A DNA stretch of 64,000 bases from Bacteroides_D sp963546395 (GTDB lineage Bacteria > Bacteroidota > Bacteroidia > Bacteroidales > CAJPTX01): contig CAUUMS010000002.1 of assembly GCA_963546395.1 (NCBI GenBank), forward strand, positions 124,001 through 188,000, written 5' to 3'. Each line of letters opens with the position of its first letter. The first letter of the stretch is position 1. The notes under the pieces are model-generated. The model saw only the letters and a list, made by a program, of their open reading frames with translations. It searched no databases and had not been told where the DNA came from. This document shows positions 7,613-19,000 of this stretch, one piece after another. A program made the translations under genes and the position numbers.

Positions 7613-9325
7613 CTACATCGCCTTGATGTCGCGCACGTTGAGCTGCATGGAGGGCGGAGAGAAATAGTTGTTCTGCTCCAGCGTAAAGCAGATCCGGTAG
7701 GGGCGATGCATCACGATGTCTAGGTATTGCGCCTGCGAGAAGGCCACGGCCGCAAAGCTCGCCGAGTTTCCATGTTGCCGCGCAGTGAAGCGGAGGTGCT
7801 TTTTATCCCTGCCAATCAGTTTGGCATTATGGTCGGGGAGCAAGTGCTCGGCCATCAGGATGGGGGCCATATTATCTGGCCCGAAGGGTTCGAACTGATT
7901 CAGTATCCTGAAGAATCGTCCATCGAGCTCATCGAGGCTCACGGCCGCATCCACCTGGATGGAGGGCCTCTTTTGCTCGGGTGTGATGTGCGCAGCCACC
8001 CACTGCTCGAAGCGCGCCATGAAATCTTCCAGCCGTTCTTTGGGCAGCGTGAGCCCAGCCGCGTAGCGGTGGCCCCCGTAGGCCGTCAGCAGATCGGCGC
8101 AGCTCTCCAGGGCATCATACAGGTTGAAGCCCTCCACCGAGCGCGCTGAGCCCGCCACCTCGCCATTCGAATCGGTGAGCACGATTGTCGGCTTGTAGAA
8201 CTGGTCGACCAGGCGACTCGCCACGATGCCCACTACCCCCTTGTGCCATTTCGGATTGTAGAGCACCGTGGTGCTTCGTTGCTCGTAGTTCGGTGATCCC
8301 TCGATCATCTCCACCGCCTCAGCCGTGATCTTACGATCGATCACCTGCCGATCGTTATTCGAGGTGTTGATCTCTGCGGCCCAGTACTTGGCAGCCGTCT
8401 CGTCGTCCGCCGTGAGCAGATGCACGGCATTCGCCCCATGGAGCATGCGCCCCGCCGCGTTGATCCTTGGGCCCAGCTTGAACACCACGTCCTCATTCTT
8501 CAGGATCCGATTGCCAACTCCGGCAATCTGGCGGAGGGCATTCAGCCCCGGTGACGGATGATGGTTGAGCATCTCCAGCCCAGCGTGCGAGAGCACCCGG
8601 TTCTCACCGCTCAGCGACACGATGTCGGAGGCAATGCTCATGGCCACCAGGTCGAGATACTGTAGCAGGTCGTTAGCCTCAAGCCCTGCATGCTTGGTGT
8701 ACGCTTGCAGCAGTTTGAACCCTACGCCGCATCCCGAGAGCTCTTGGAACGGGTAGTTGCAATCTGTGCGCTTAGGGTCGAGCACCGCTACCGCCTCGGG
8801 CAGCGCATCGCCAGGCAGGTGGTGATCGCAAATGATGAAGTCGACCCCCAGCTCATTGGCTAGCCGAATGCGCTCAACGGCCTTGATGCCGCAGTCGAGC
8901 GCAATGACCAGCGTGAAGTGATTCTCGGCCGCGTAGCGCACGCCCACCTCCGAGATGCCGTAACCCTCTTTGTAGCGATTCGGAATGTAAAAGCCGGCCT
9001 GCACGCCGAGCTTGCGTAGATAGCTGTAGACGAGCGATACGGCCGTGGTGCCATCCACATCGTAGTCCCCGTACACCAGGATCGATTCGCCCCGCCCGAT
9101 GGCGAGGCTCAACCTCTCCACGGCCCGATCCATGTCCTTCATCAGGAACGGATCGTGCAGTAGGCCTAGATGTGGACGGAAGAAATCGCGCGCCTCGTCG
9201 TACGTCTTTATCCCCCGCTGGGCGAGCAGTTTCGCCACCAGCGGGCTCACAGATAGCACCTGGGCCAGATGTTTCGCCGTGGCGAGAATGTCATCGTTCC
9301 GCCTTACAAGCCATTGTTTTTCCAT
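7613..9325 (-). CDS. recJ: single-stranded-DNA-specific exonuclease RecJ
   Basis: RecJ degrades single-stranded DNA 5' to 3' in recombination and mismatch repair. The 570-residue protein has the DHH phosphoesterase core: VYGDYDVDGTTA near residues 84-95 (motif I, metal-binding Asp residues) and ICDHHLPG (the DHH motif), followed by the DHHA1 region with GGHRYAAG near residue 405 and the C-terminal OB-like part. Length fits the family. The ATG at 9325 is preferred over the TTG one codon earlier. About 180 bases without a gene separate it from lipB upstream on the same strand. Confidence 0.95.
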   Translation of the reverse strand: MEKQWLVRRNDDILATAKHLAQVLSVSPLVAKLLAQRGIKTYDEARDFFRPHLGLLHDPFLMKDMDRAVERLSLAIGRGESILVYGDYDVDGTTAVSLVYSYLRKLGVQAGFYIPNRYKEGYGISEVGVRYAAENHFTLVIALDCGIKAVERIRLANELGVDFIICDHHLPGDALPEAVAVLDPKRTDCNYPFQELSGCGVGFKLLQAYTKHAGLEANDLLQYLDLVAMSIASDIVSLSGENRVLSHAGLEMLNHHPSPGLNALRQIAGVGNRILKNEDVVFKLGPRINAAGRMLHGANAVHLLTADDETAAKYWAAEINTSNNDRQVIDRKITAEAVEMIEGSPNYEQRSTTVLYNPKWHKGVVGIVASRLVDQFYKPTIVLTDSNGEVAGSARSVEGFNLYDALESCADLLTAYGGHRYAAGLTLPKERLEDFMARFEQWVAAHITPEQKRPSIQVDAAVSLDELDGRFFRILNQFEPFGPDNMAPILMAEHLLPDHNAKLIGRDKKHLRFTARQHGNSASFAAVAFSQAQYLDIVMHRPYRICFTLEQNNYFSPPSMQLNVRDIKAM

Positions 9326-9507
9326 CAATAGGTTCCTTCCTTTGCCTGCCCAGCACGCGCCCTACTGGTGTTTAATATCTCTGCCCCGTAGCAGGCCGCC
9401 TGGCCTGTGCGCATCAACCCCGCGGGAGTAGCTCCTGTGTGGGGCGTGGTGGTGAGGGGAGTACGTGCGTGCCGGGCCATCTCCCGTGGCCATCGGTGGG
9501 GGTGCAA

Positions 9508-10209
9508 TCATGCGGGTCGTCCCCCGGGGTGCAATAGTTCGATGCCGAAGGCCGATTCGAATGCCGCAATGAATTTCGTCTTCACATCATTCAGTGGCAC
9601 CTCGTCTCCCAGCTCTTGAGCCAGACTGGTGACGCCACGATCGGTGAGGCCGCAGGGGTTTATCCAGTGAAAGGCCCTAAGCTCCGTGTTCACGTTGAGG
9701 GCGAAGCCGTGCGTACAGATGCCCTGCCCGATGTGTATCCCGATGGCGCAAATCTTCCGTAGCGGTCGCCCCTCCTGGGCCGGTAGCCATAGGCCTGGGG
9801 CTCTTTCGTCCTGATGCGCCTCTATCGAGTAGGCGCGCAGCGTGGTGGCTATGCACCCGAGTAGCCGCTGCACGTACTCTTTAGCCCCGATCCCGAGCTG
9901 GGCCAAATCCAGCACAGGGTACCCCACCAGCTGACCCCGGCCGTGAAATGTCACATCGCCACCACGGTCGGTGCGCACCACGGTGATGCCCATCCTCAGG
10001 AGCATTTCCTGATTTATCAGCACATTGTCAGCGTTGCCGTGCTTTCCCAGGGTAAGCACAGAGGCGTGCTCCCCCAGGAACAGGGTGCCGCAGGCACTGC
10101 GATTAGGCACTGCGCGCTGCTGTAGCAGCCACTCGCGGGCATATCGTTGCTCTCCCTGCGCCTGCTGATAGTTGGCTGCCAGCGGGCGCAGCCACACGTT
10201 CCGTCTCAT
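9508..10209 (-). CDS. lipB: octanoyltransferase LipB
   Basis: LipB moves octanoyl from acyl carrier protein to lipoyl-dependent enzymes, the step before LipA. The protein has RGGDVTFHGRGQLVGYPVLD, the LipB signature, then KICAIGI with the conserved Lys, HGFALNVN, and INPCGLTDRGVTS with the catalytic Cys. A longer reading starting at 10248 would overlap lipA by 29 bases. The ATG at 10209 gives 233 residues, begins 10 bases after the lipA stop and starts just before the conserved domain, so I chose it. It is co-transcribed with lipA. Confidence 0.95.
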   Translation of the reverse strand: MRRNVWLRPLAANYQQAQGEQRYAREWLLQQRAVPNRSACGTLFLGEHASVLTLGKHGNADNVLINQEMLLRMGITVVRTDRGGDVTFHGRGQLVGYPVLDLAQLGIGAKEYVQRLLGCIATTLRAYSIEAHQDERAPGLWLPAQEGRPLRKICAIGIHIGQGICTHGFALNVNTELRAFHWINPCGLTDRGVTSLAQELGDEVPLNDVKTKFIAAFESAFGIELLHPGGRPA

Positions 10210-10219
10210 GGCTTGCTGC

Positions 10220-11128
10220 TTATTTGTCCTGCACATTGCCCAGGCCACAGGCCTTTAGCGCATTTTCTGCATGGAACGATGACCGTACCAGAGGCCCCGA
10301 TTCCACGTAGAGGAACCCCATGCTGCGAGCCACATCGGCGAGCTCGGCGAACTCATCGGGGCTGTAGTAGCGTCGCACGGGTAGATGTCTCCGGCTGGGT
10401 TGTAGATACTGCCCCACCGTGAGGATCTTGCAGCCCACTGACACCAGGTCGCGCATCGTCTGGACAATCTCATCCCACTCCTCCCCCAATCCGAGCATGA
10501 GGCCCGACTTGGCACGGAGCCCAGCCCCAGCCATGCGCTCTATCACGCCCAGGCTGTAGTCGTAGCGAGCCTTGCTGCGCACCGAGGGCGTGAGCCGCTC
10601 CACCGTCTCCATGTTGTGGGCCACAATGTCGGGCTTAGTGCTGAGCACGTGCTCCAGGGCACCATCCTTCCCCATGAAGTCGGGCAGCAGGGCCTCTAGG
10701 GTTATGCGCGGGCACAGGTGCCGAACCTGCTCAATCACCGAGGCCCACAATGCTGCGCCTCCATCGGGCAGATCGTCCCTATCCACCGAGGTGATGACCG
10801 CATGCTTCAGCCCCATCAGCTGCACCGACCGGGCAATGCGCATGGGCTCATGGGTGTCCGGGGCTTCGGGGCAACCGCTCTTGGTGGCGCAGAAGCCACA
10901 CCTCCGCGTGCACACATCCCCGAGAATCAGGAAGCTAGCGGTGCCGTTGGACCAGCACTCCCCCTGGTTGGGACACCGCCCGCTGCTGCATATGGTGTGC
11001 AGGCCGTGCGTGGCGATGGTGTGCCCCACGCCGGCGTACACCTCCCCGCCCCCAAGGGCCACTTTCAGCCAATCGGGCTTGCGTATTCGGGTGCCGGGAA
11101 CGTCGGGGCCCTGGGGCGTTGAACTCAT
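10220..11128 (-). CDS. lipA: lipoyl synthase LipA
   Basis: LipA is a radical-SAM enzyme that inserts two sulfurs into protein-bound octanoyl to make lipoyl. With the ATG at 11128 it has 302 residues. Cys47, Cys52 and Cys58 (CSSGRCPNQGEC) bind the auxiliary cluster, and CTRRCGFC (Cys73, 77, 80) binds the SAM cluster. RSSF near the C-terminus gives the conserved Ser ligand. The frame extends upstream to 11197, but that would place the promoter-like box inside the gene. The chosen start leaves the usual short stretch before RKPDWLKV. It is first in a lipA-lipB operon. Confidence 0.95.
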   Translation of the reverse strand: MSSTPQGPDVPGTRIRKPDWLKVALGGGEVYAGVGHTIATHGLHTICSSGRCPNQGECWSNGTASFLILGDVCTRRCGFCATKSGCPEAPDTHEPMRIARSVQLMGLKHAVITSVDRDDLPDGGAALWASVIEQVRHLCPRITLEALLPDFMGKDGALEHVLSTKPDIVAHNMETVERLTPSVRSKARYDYSLGVIERMAGAGLRAKSGLMLGLGEEWDEIVQTMRDLVSVGCKILTVGQYLQPSRRHLPVRRYYSPDEFAELADVARSMGFLYVESGPLVRSSFHAENALKACGLGNVQDK

Positions 11129-11134
11129 AGCCCG

Positions 11135-11142
11135 CAAAGGTA
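11135..11142 (-). promoter_or_regulatory. -7 box of lipA
   Basis: Read on the minus strand this is TACCTTTG, matching TAnnTTTG. The expected transcription start falls about on the ATG at 11128, so the lipA mRNA may have almost no leader. No good -33 TTTG is seen. Confidence 0.45.
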
Positions 11143-11294
11143 TACCTTTTTGCGTAAAATCCATTGTGTTAAATCGATACATTTTACGGCCTGCCACATG
11201 GCAAAAACGCCTGTGCAGCTACGTGTTGGCGGGGCATCTGCACCCGGGGACTGCAATTCGTGGCAAATGGCGAAGCCCATTAATTTTATTCTTA

Positions 11295-11302
11295 TATCTT
11301 TG
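11295..11302 (+). promoter_or_regulatory. -7 box of the outer-membrane protein gene
   Basis: TATCTTTG matches TAnnTTTG. Transcription would start near 11309, giving a leader of about 32 bases to the ATG at 11341. This argues against an upstream GTG at 11302 as start. Confidence 0.5.
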
Positions 11303-11340
11303 TGGTCATGGTGGCCCTCTGGCCGAGAACGTTTGTAACC

Positions 11341-12609
11341 ATGGACCGTTGCAAAGTGCGTTCGCTTCGACTACTGTCGCTATTCCTGCTGCTCGCCCCA
11401 TGCCTGTTTGCGCAGGAAAAATCCCCATCCACACTCACCTTCGACATCTACGTGCGCTCGCGGGGCGAGTATCGCAGCGGCTACAAACGCCTGCTCCTTC
11501 AGCGGGAATACCCCGTGGGGCTCTTCACCCAGCGCAGCCAGCTGGGGGCCAAATTCTCCCTCGACGATCGCTACGAGGCTTACATCGCCTTGCAGGATGG
11601 CCGCGCCTGGGGCCAGGGGTACAACGAGGGCCAGTTCTGGCTCTCGCAGGCCTGGGGGAAAGTCAACATCCTCCCCAACCTTTTCGTGCAGCTCGGTCGC
11701 CAGCCCATCCTGATTTGGCGGGGGTGGCTCTTCTCAGCCTACGGATTCGCCATTACGGCGCGCTCGCACGATGCCGTGCACGTCAGCTACAAGCCTGCTC
11801 CCTTCGAGCTGCATGCGTACGCCTCGATCAACTCCAGCGCGTCGTCCCCCCTGTCCACCACCTACTACAAGCGCGTCAACTCGTTGTACTGGGGGATGCT
11901 CACGGGCTCGTGCTCCCTGTGGGGCAGCCAGCTGCGCGGCCTCTCGGTAGTGGATGTGACGCAGAACCCGGCGAGCCCCGAGACGCTCTACTCGCGCGCC
12001 ACGCTGGGGCTCGGGGGCATCTTTGCATCCTTAAATGAGTTACGAATAGAGGCCTACGCCTACTACCAGTTCGGCCGCACCTATCACCGCGAGCTGAAGG
12101 AGATGCACCCGGTGGGGGCTTACGCATTCGATGCCTACGCCGACGTGCGGCTCTCCGCCGACTTCGCGGTGGGTGCCATAGCGCACATGGTCTCGGGGCA
12201 CGATCCGCTCAAGCCCAGAACCGAGCGTTTTGGCCAATTCGACCGCCTGTTTGGCTCCGGGCACAACTACTTTGGCTACACCGATTTGTTTTCTATCACC
12301 ATGCAGCAGGCCAACTACCAGGGGATGTGGCACGCTGGCTTGGTGGGCCGCTATCGGCACAAAGGGCTCAAGCTGGAACTCACCACCTCCTACCTGTGGC
12401 TCGATCGCACTGCGCCGAGGCAACAGCCCGGAATCGGGTGCGAGGTGAGCCTGGTGGGTGCCTACAAGTTCGCCGGTTGCTGCCAGCTGGAGGGCGGCTA
12501 CGTGGTGCTGTTCCCCAGTGCTACTACGCGCGCAATGCGTGCCGCTGAGCCGGTGCGTCAGCCTGCCCAGTTCGCCTACCTGTCGATGCTGTTGACCATG
12601 ACGCATTGA
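11341..12609 (+). CDS. outer-membrane beta-barrel protein, alginate-export-like family
   Basis: From the ATG at 11341 the protein has 422 residues and a signal peptide ending about FAQ at residue 21. The rest is built of alternating strands with aromatic girdles, as in outer-membrane barrels. FGQFDRLFGSGHNYFGYTDL near residues 299-318 is the segment I associate with Bacteroidota members of the alginate-export barrel family. These proteins need not carry alginate, and the substrate is unknown. The promoter box at 11295 sets the start. It is divergent from lipA. No SusC/D partner or polysaccharide enzyme adjoins it. Confidence 0.75.
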   Translation: MDRCKVRSLRLLSLFLLLAPCLFAQEKSPSTLTFDIYVRSRGEYRSGYKRLLLQREYPVGLFTQRSQLGAKFSLDDRYEAYIALQDGRAWGQGYNEGQFWLSQAWGKVNILPNLFVQLGRQPILIWRGWLFSAYGFAITARSHDAVHVSYKPAPFELHAYASINSSASSPLSTTYYKRVNSLYWGMLTGSCSLWGSQLRGLSVVDVTQNPASPETLYSRATLGLGGIFASLNELRIEAYAYYQFGRTYHRELKEMHPVGAYAFDAYADVRLSADFAVGAIAHMVSGHDPLKPRTERFGQFDRLFGSGHNYFGYTDLFSITMQQANYQGMWHAGLVGRYRHKGLKLELTTSYLWLDRTAPRQQPGIGCEVSLVGAYKFAGCCQLEGGYVVLFPSATTRAMRAAEPVRQPAQFAYLSMLLTMTH

Positions 12610-12742
12610 TCGTCGCCGGAATCTCGCTCCCATAGATCCCACATGTCGCGGGCCGCATTCGAGTCCCGCAGTAGACTGTTGCAGAATGATCTGTGCTACA
12701 GGCTTGTGCGCTAGATAGCACCAGGATTCGTCGTACCTGCGA

Positions 12743-12786
12743 CGCACCAAAGCCGTATTTGCCCTACCAAATAGGGACTTGGTACG
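12743..12786. repeat. intergenic palindromic repeat, copy 1
   Basis: The first of four 44-bp copies in the window. ACCAAAGCCGTATTTG on the left pairs imperfectly with CAAATAGGGACTTGGT on the right around a short loop. Similarity and pairing continue about 20 bases outside the core on both sides. It lies in the 386-base space (12610-12995) between the barrel gene and the giant protease. I see no other feature there apart from a possible weak TAATTTTA box near 12974. Confidence 0.8.
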
Positions 12787-13004
12787 GCGTTGCCGCGGTG
12801 GTGCCACGCACCATGGATCTTTTGCATGGCGCGGTGGGCCGGACTTTGAGGTCATTTCGTTAGGTAGATCACCGCCTTACGGGTGAGGCACGTAGGGAAG
12901 TTTTTCAATTTAGAACGTGTTTACTGTGCATAAAGGGGACTGGAGGCGGGATAAATGGCTAACTTGCCGTCTGTAATTTTATCCATTTAAAAGACTTGCG
13001 ACGT

Positions 13005-16000
13005 ATGAGATTTCTTTACGCTCTAGGAGCGGCATGTTTCCTGCTGCTATCTTGTGCCCTGCGGGCTCAGGACACGGTGCAGCTGGGGCGGCATCGCTTC
13101 GTGCCCGAGCAGAATGCGCGACGCGCGCTGCGGGGAACACCCGATTGGGGGCCGGCCACTGGGGGGCAACGCAACGTGCTCGTGCAGTTTGAGCGCATTC
13201 CCTCCAGTAAGGAGGTGCAGCGCCTGGCTCAGCAGGGGTTGACCCTAGAGGATTATGTTGGTGGGAAGGCCTACTATGCGCTACTGCGTGACGGGGCAAC
13301 TAATCCGGCCCGTATGCGCGGGGCAAGCAACCTGACCTCCATCGTGCCTGTGCGCCCCGAGTGGAAGCTATCGCAGCAGTTAGAGGGCGATGACGTCCCC
13401 TCGCATGCCAAGGTGGATGAGGGCGTGGCTGAGGTTGTCGTCCGCTTTGCGGGCAACGTGGAGCCTGCGCAGGTGTCCGCATCGCTGCAAAAGCTAGGGG
13501 CAACGCGGGTGCGCGTCTCGTCCCTATTCCGCAGCGCCACGGTGCAGATTCCCCTCACGCAGTGCCGCCGCCTGGTGGAGCTGCCGTGGGTGCTGGCTGT
13601 GCAGCCGGTGGATCCGCCTGTGAGCCTCAACAATGCTGGCGGGCGCACATTGTCCCGGGCCAATCTGCTTAACTCCACGGCCCCCGAGCTGGAGGGGCGT
13701 GGGTTGCTCGGCCAGGGGATCAACGTGGGCATCTGGGATGGCAACGTGATGTGGCATCCCGACTTTGGCCAGCGTATACATGTGCAGGAGTACGAGCTCA
13801 ATCGCGGCGAAGCCGAGCAGCATGGCACGCATGTGGCGGGTACTGTGCTGGGCTCTGGCATGGTGGATCCCGACGGCCGCGGTATGGCGCCACGGGCTCA
13901 GGCCTACACCTATAACTTCAATGTGCAGTCCAATGGCCTCTCCGCGCAGGAGGAGATGGCGCAGGCCACCAAGAACTTCGCCATCACGCTGACGCAAAAC
14001 TCCTATGGGCTGTCGCTCTACAGGAACTGCCAGGCCATGCGTTACCTATCCTACCGGCAGCGCGACTATGAGCTAGACCGTTTGGCACTGCTCTACCCCC
14101 AGCTCACGCACGTGTTCGCGGCGGGTAACGAGCAGCAGGCTTGCCCCGCGGAGAGCGTGGAGAAGTATGGTGTCGCGGGGTATGGTTCCTCCACCTGGCG
14201 CGCTAAGAACGTGATCTACGTGGGGGCGTTGGATGAGGCCGGGCGCATCACGGGCTTCAGCAGCTTTGGCCCGCAGGACGACGGGCGACTCTTCCCCACC
14301 GTGTGCGCCAAGGGGGGTGAGGTGTACAGCGTGAAGCCCGGGGCGCAGTATCAGAAGATGAGCGGTACATCCATGGCTTGCCCCACCACGTCGGGCACGC
14401 TGGCTCTCTTGCAGGAGCGTTGGCGGCAGCTGAATCGGGGGGCTGACATCCAGAGCGATTTGCTGCGGGCCATCGTGGCCAACACGGCAGATGATGCCGG
14501 GCGTGAGGGCCCCGACTTCCAGTACGGCTACGGTATTCTCAACGGGGAGCGTGCTGTGCTGACGATGGAGAAGGGCTACTACTCGCGGGGAAGCGTTGCG
14601 CAGGGTGCCACCCAGCCGATGCGCATCACGGTGCCCAAGGGGGCTGTGGCTGTGCGTGTCATGCTGGTGTGGAACGACCCCACGGGGGCGAAGGTGCACG
14701 CCCTGGGCGAGTCTCCCATGGTGAATGACCTGGATCTGAGCGTCTCGGTATCGGGGAAGTCATACCTCCCCTGGGTGCTCGACCCATCCAAGGGTAACGT
14801 GGAGAAGCCGGCCCAGAGGGCGAAGGACGTGCTCAATAACATCGAGCAGGTAACGCTTTCCACTACCGAGCTCGGGGCTGCCGATGTTCTGGAGGTCTCG
14901 GTGGCCGCCTCGCGGGTGGCGAAGGGTGAGCAGTCGTACACCCTGGTGTGGTGGTTCGACATGCCCGCGGAGCTACGCATCATTAGCCCGGTGGGCGGTG
15001 AGCAGTTTGAGCCTGGTCAGCAGTTCGCGCTACGCGCGGAGGGGGTGCAGGGCGCATGCGCCGTGGAGATCTCCTATGATGATGGGAAGAAGTACACTCG
15101 TCTAGGCTCGCTCAGCGGGGGCAACATGCCACGCAACTATTCGGCCCTTGTACGGATTCCGGCCAATGCCACCTTCACCGGTAAGGCGCGTTTCCGCCTC
15201 GTGGCTGCGGATGGCACGACGGCCACCTCACCGCTACCGTTCACCATCGCGCCTCGCCCCGAGCGTCCCGAGCTCGAAACGGGTGCCTGCGGCGTGGACG
15301 GGTGGAAATTGAAGTGGACGAAGGTGAAGGGGGACATCGCCAAGTACAGCATTCTGCTTTGCGATCCAGACACCGAGAGCGTCACCTCCATCGGGGAGGT
15401 TATGGCCAATGCCACGGAGTTCGACATCCCGTCGGATAAGGTGAAGGGCGTGAAGAGCCCGCTCTTCAGCGTGGCGGCCGTGCTGGCGGATGGCACGCAG
15501 GGTAAGCGTTCGATGGCTGTGCAGGCGGAGACTTCCATGGGGAAGGCCCTGAAGGTGGACGAGCTGCCCTTTGTGGAGAGCTTCACCCGTTACCCGTCCC
15601 CCTACTTCCGTGTGAAGGTGGGTAAGAGCCTGCGGGCGGTGTACTACCCAGCCTCGCTGGGGACTGCCGCAGGTTCCAACAGCCTCGTCTTCGTGGCTGA
15701 CGAAGGGGGCGGAGCCAACTTCGATCGCACCAATTACTTCAGTGATCAGAATGCCGCCCACATCGCCCAGGCGGAGATGTGCGACCTCGACCTAACGGGG
15801 ATCCCGAATGACCAGTATGTTTACTTCCGCGTAAGCGGTCTGCTAGGGGTTGAGAATCTGAGCGACCCCACCACGGCCCGTTTCCGCCTACTGATAGACG
15901 GCACTCCTACGTTGCCATTGGGGCGTAAGAGCATCGAGCAGACGGTTAGCGGCCACGAGGAGGAGTGGGTATACAAACTCAACGGCGGCAAGCACTACAA

Positions 16001-19000
16001 GGTGACGATGCAGTTCGCCGCAAGCAGCAAGCACGACAACCTGTTCCTCCGGGCGATTAACGTGGAGAAGCCTTCCACGGTGCGCAACGTGTCGCTGGTG
16101 ATGGCTAAGCCATTCGACGACACGGTGGATCCGAAGGATACCGAGTGCCACGTCCGCGTGCGCAACAAGAGCACTGAGACGGTGAAAGATCTTCCGCTGA
16201 GGGTCTATCTGGATGACAAGTGGATTGCCACGAAGATGATCAGCGAGCTCGGGGCCATGTCTGAGGTAGAGCTGCCCATAGTGGTGGACATCAGCATGGA
16301 CGACGTGCTGGGCGGCCTTCGCAAGGTACGCATAGAGGCCGACCTCCCCGATGATGTGGACAGGAGTGATAATGTGGTGGAGCAGACGTTGAACAACCGT
16401 GGGAAGGTGCTCCTGATGGCTGAGTCGAGGCTAGAGGCCGACTTCTTCGGGCCAGCACCCGTGGATCCCCGCAAGACGGTGTACATCGATAAGCCTACCA
16501 TCTTTACCGACTGCGGTGGCTACTACGGCAACTACTCTGCGCAGCAGGTGTCCACCCTGAAGGTGCTGCCAGCTGATAGCACCAAGCGCATTCGGGTGAA
16601 GTTCCTACGCCTCGAGGCCCCCGAGGGCTCGGGCTGGCTGGGTATCTTCACTACCACGGTGCCATCTTCGCTCAAGCTGAACCGCCTTCCCATGCGGGAT
16701 TTGCTGGAGGGCACCATCACCGAGGCCCGCACCTATGTGTCCGAGGCAAAGGATGGGGCCATCACGTTCCACTTCCGCTCGTCTCGCACATTGGCTCCTG
16801 GTTGGGTGGCGGAGATTGACTTTGTGCCGGCTGCCAATCCGCTAGCTATCACGGCGGCGAATGCGAAGCTTGTGGGTGCCGAGGAGAAGGGCGAGGTGCC
16901 CGTCTCGGTTACCATCCGCAACCGGTGGCAGCAGGAGCAGAAGAATGTGGATCTGTATCTCTGGGATGGGCGCAAGATTCTCCTAGAGGAGACGTTGCCC
17001 AGCGTGCCGGCCGGTGAGACGACGGTGACCTTCAGCAAGAAGCTCGAGATGACCCGCGGGACGCTCATGCCCCAGCTGGAGGTCTTCCTCGAGTGCGAGG
17101 GGGATTCCGACGGTGATGACAATCGCCTGTCGCTCGATGCGGGCTATGATCGCTACTGCATCCCGGGACGCATTGCAAAGTACGAAGCGTTCGCCATCAG
17201 CCAGGTGCGGGTGGAGAACCGGAAGGTGAACCTCGTGAAGCCTCGTGGCTACGCCATGTACACCCTGGACTCTACGCTGGTGCTGTACAAGGGTGCTGGC
17301 GCAGTGAGCGGATCTGTGGAGACCTCAGCCCCCATTGCCGACGGGTATGGGGTTGGCATGTGGGTGGACTGGAATGACGATGGTCTCTTTGGCGATGATG
17401 AGAAGGCCGAGGTGACATTTGAGGCTGGCAAGAGCTCATTTGCGCTGAAGCTGAATCCACCCGATGTCCAGGCGGGTCGCAAGCGGGCTCGTGTGGCCAT
17501 TGCGAAGGCTGATGAGATGTCCCTCCTCCCCTGCGCGGAGGCTGGGCTGAAGGAGGGTGACCTGCACGACTTCATGATCGACCTGCAGGATGGCAACTAC
17601 CCGAATGCGGGCGACCTGGAGCTGGTTAGCGTGGACGCTGGTCCTTCGGGCCTCAACCTCTCGGGGAGTCAGCAGGTGTCAATACTGGTACGCAACCTGT
17701 CCAACACGCCCTACGCATCCGCAGTGGCTATAAGCTATTCGATGGATGGCGGTCAGATGGAGAGTGAGGAGAAGGATTTCTCAGCTGACCCCATTGCCGC
17801 ATTCGGCGGGGAGCGCACTATCGTCCTGGCTAAGACGATCAACCCTTCAGCCAAGGGTAAGCATGTGGTGAGCGTGAGCCTGAGTGAGAAGCCTGTAGAG
17901 GTTAATCCTAAGAACAACAAGCGGGATGCGGTGGTCTGGAGCGTTGTGCCCGATGCCGATAAGCCGCTGTATGCGCTTCACACTGCTACGCAGAAGACCA
18001 AAGGGGAGTACGTGGATCTATCGGTGGTATCTGCTAAGGCCGGTGAGCTTAAGACGGGTGCCATGCGCACCATTGAGATGTGGGTGCATCCGGATCGGCC
18101 GCAATTCGGCACGCTGCTAGCTGCTGATGGCCTTGCGGTGTACTCGCTGTACCGGATGGCTGATGGGGTGCCAAGCAACGCCGTGGGCGTTGTTGTGGGC
18201 CAGGGGATGGTGGCATTCACTCCTGAGAATACGCTGCCAGCCCAGCGCTGGAGCCATGTAGCCGTAATGATATCCGAGGTGGTGCCTGGGCTTATCAATC
18301 CGAGCTGCCGGGTGCAGGTGTACATCAACGGTGTGAAGCAAGCTGTTACTGTGCGTGGTTCTGCTGCGCCGAGCATGCAGAAGCTGAAGCTCGCCCCGAA
18401 GTTCGATGGGATGATAGATGCCTTCCGCCTGTGGGATCGCCTGCGTACCGATGCGGAGATTAAGAGCAACATGTACTCATACCTTCGTGAAGCTAATCAG
18501 CAGCTGCCTGCGGGCCTAGTGGCTGAGTTCGTCTTCGACGAGGGTGCTGGCTATGGTGCCACATTCTCGGGCACGGACGCTGCTCCTATTGTGGTGAAGG
18601 ATGAGTCGCTCATCACCAAGACGGAGGGTGGCATATGGCAGAAGATCACGGAGCTATTTGCGGCGATTCGGTTTGAGCATCAGGCCGCAGAGACGGTGCT
18701 CAGCGGGAAGGCCGAGTACAATGTACTCTTTGAGGGCACTGCCCCGACTTCGGTTAAGGGGACGTTGCAGGGTACCTGGCCAAATACGACGTTCAGCTAT
18801 GAGCAGAAGCCGGTGGACGCTAACACCCTGTACGACTTCTCCAAGGATGTAAAGCTGGAGGCCTCGAGCCGTCTCTTCTCAAAGACTGTCAAGCAGCAAA
18901 TCGTTCTCCATGCCGAGAAGGATAAGTCCAATGCCTGCGATATCCAGTCGATGATAGTACTGGCCGATGGGACACCAGGGCTCACGGAGAACATCACGGT

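Noticed and set aside
10572..12038. 488-codon + frame across lipA and the barrel gene
   Set aside because: It is antisense to lipA and out of frame with the barrel gene; a shadow of G+C-rich coding sequence.
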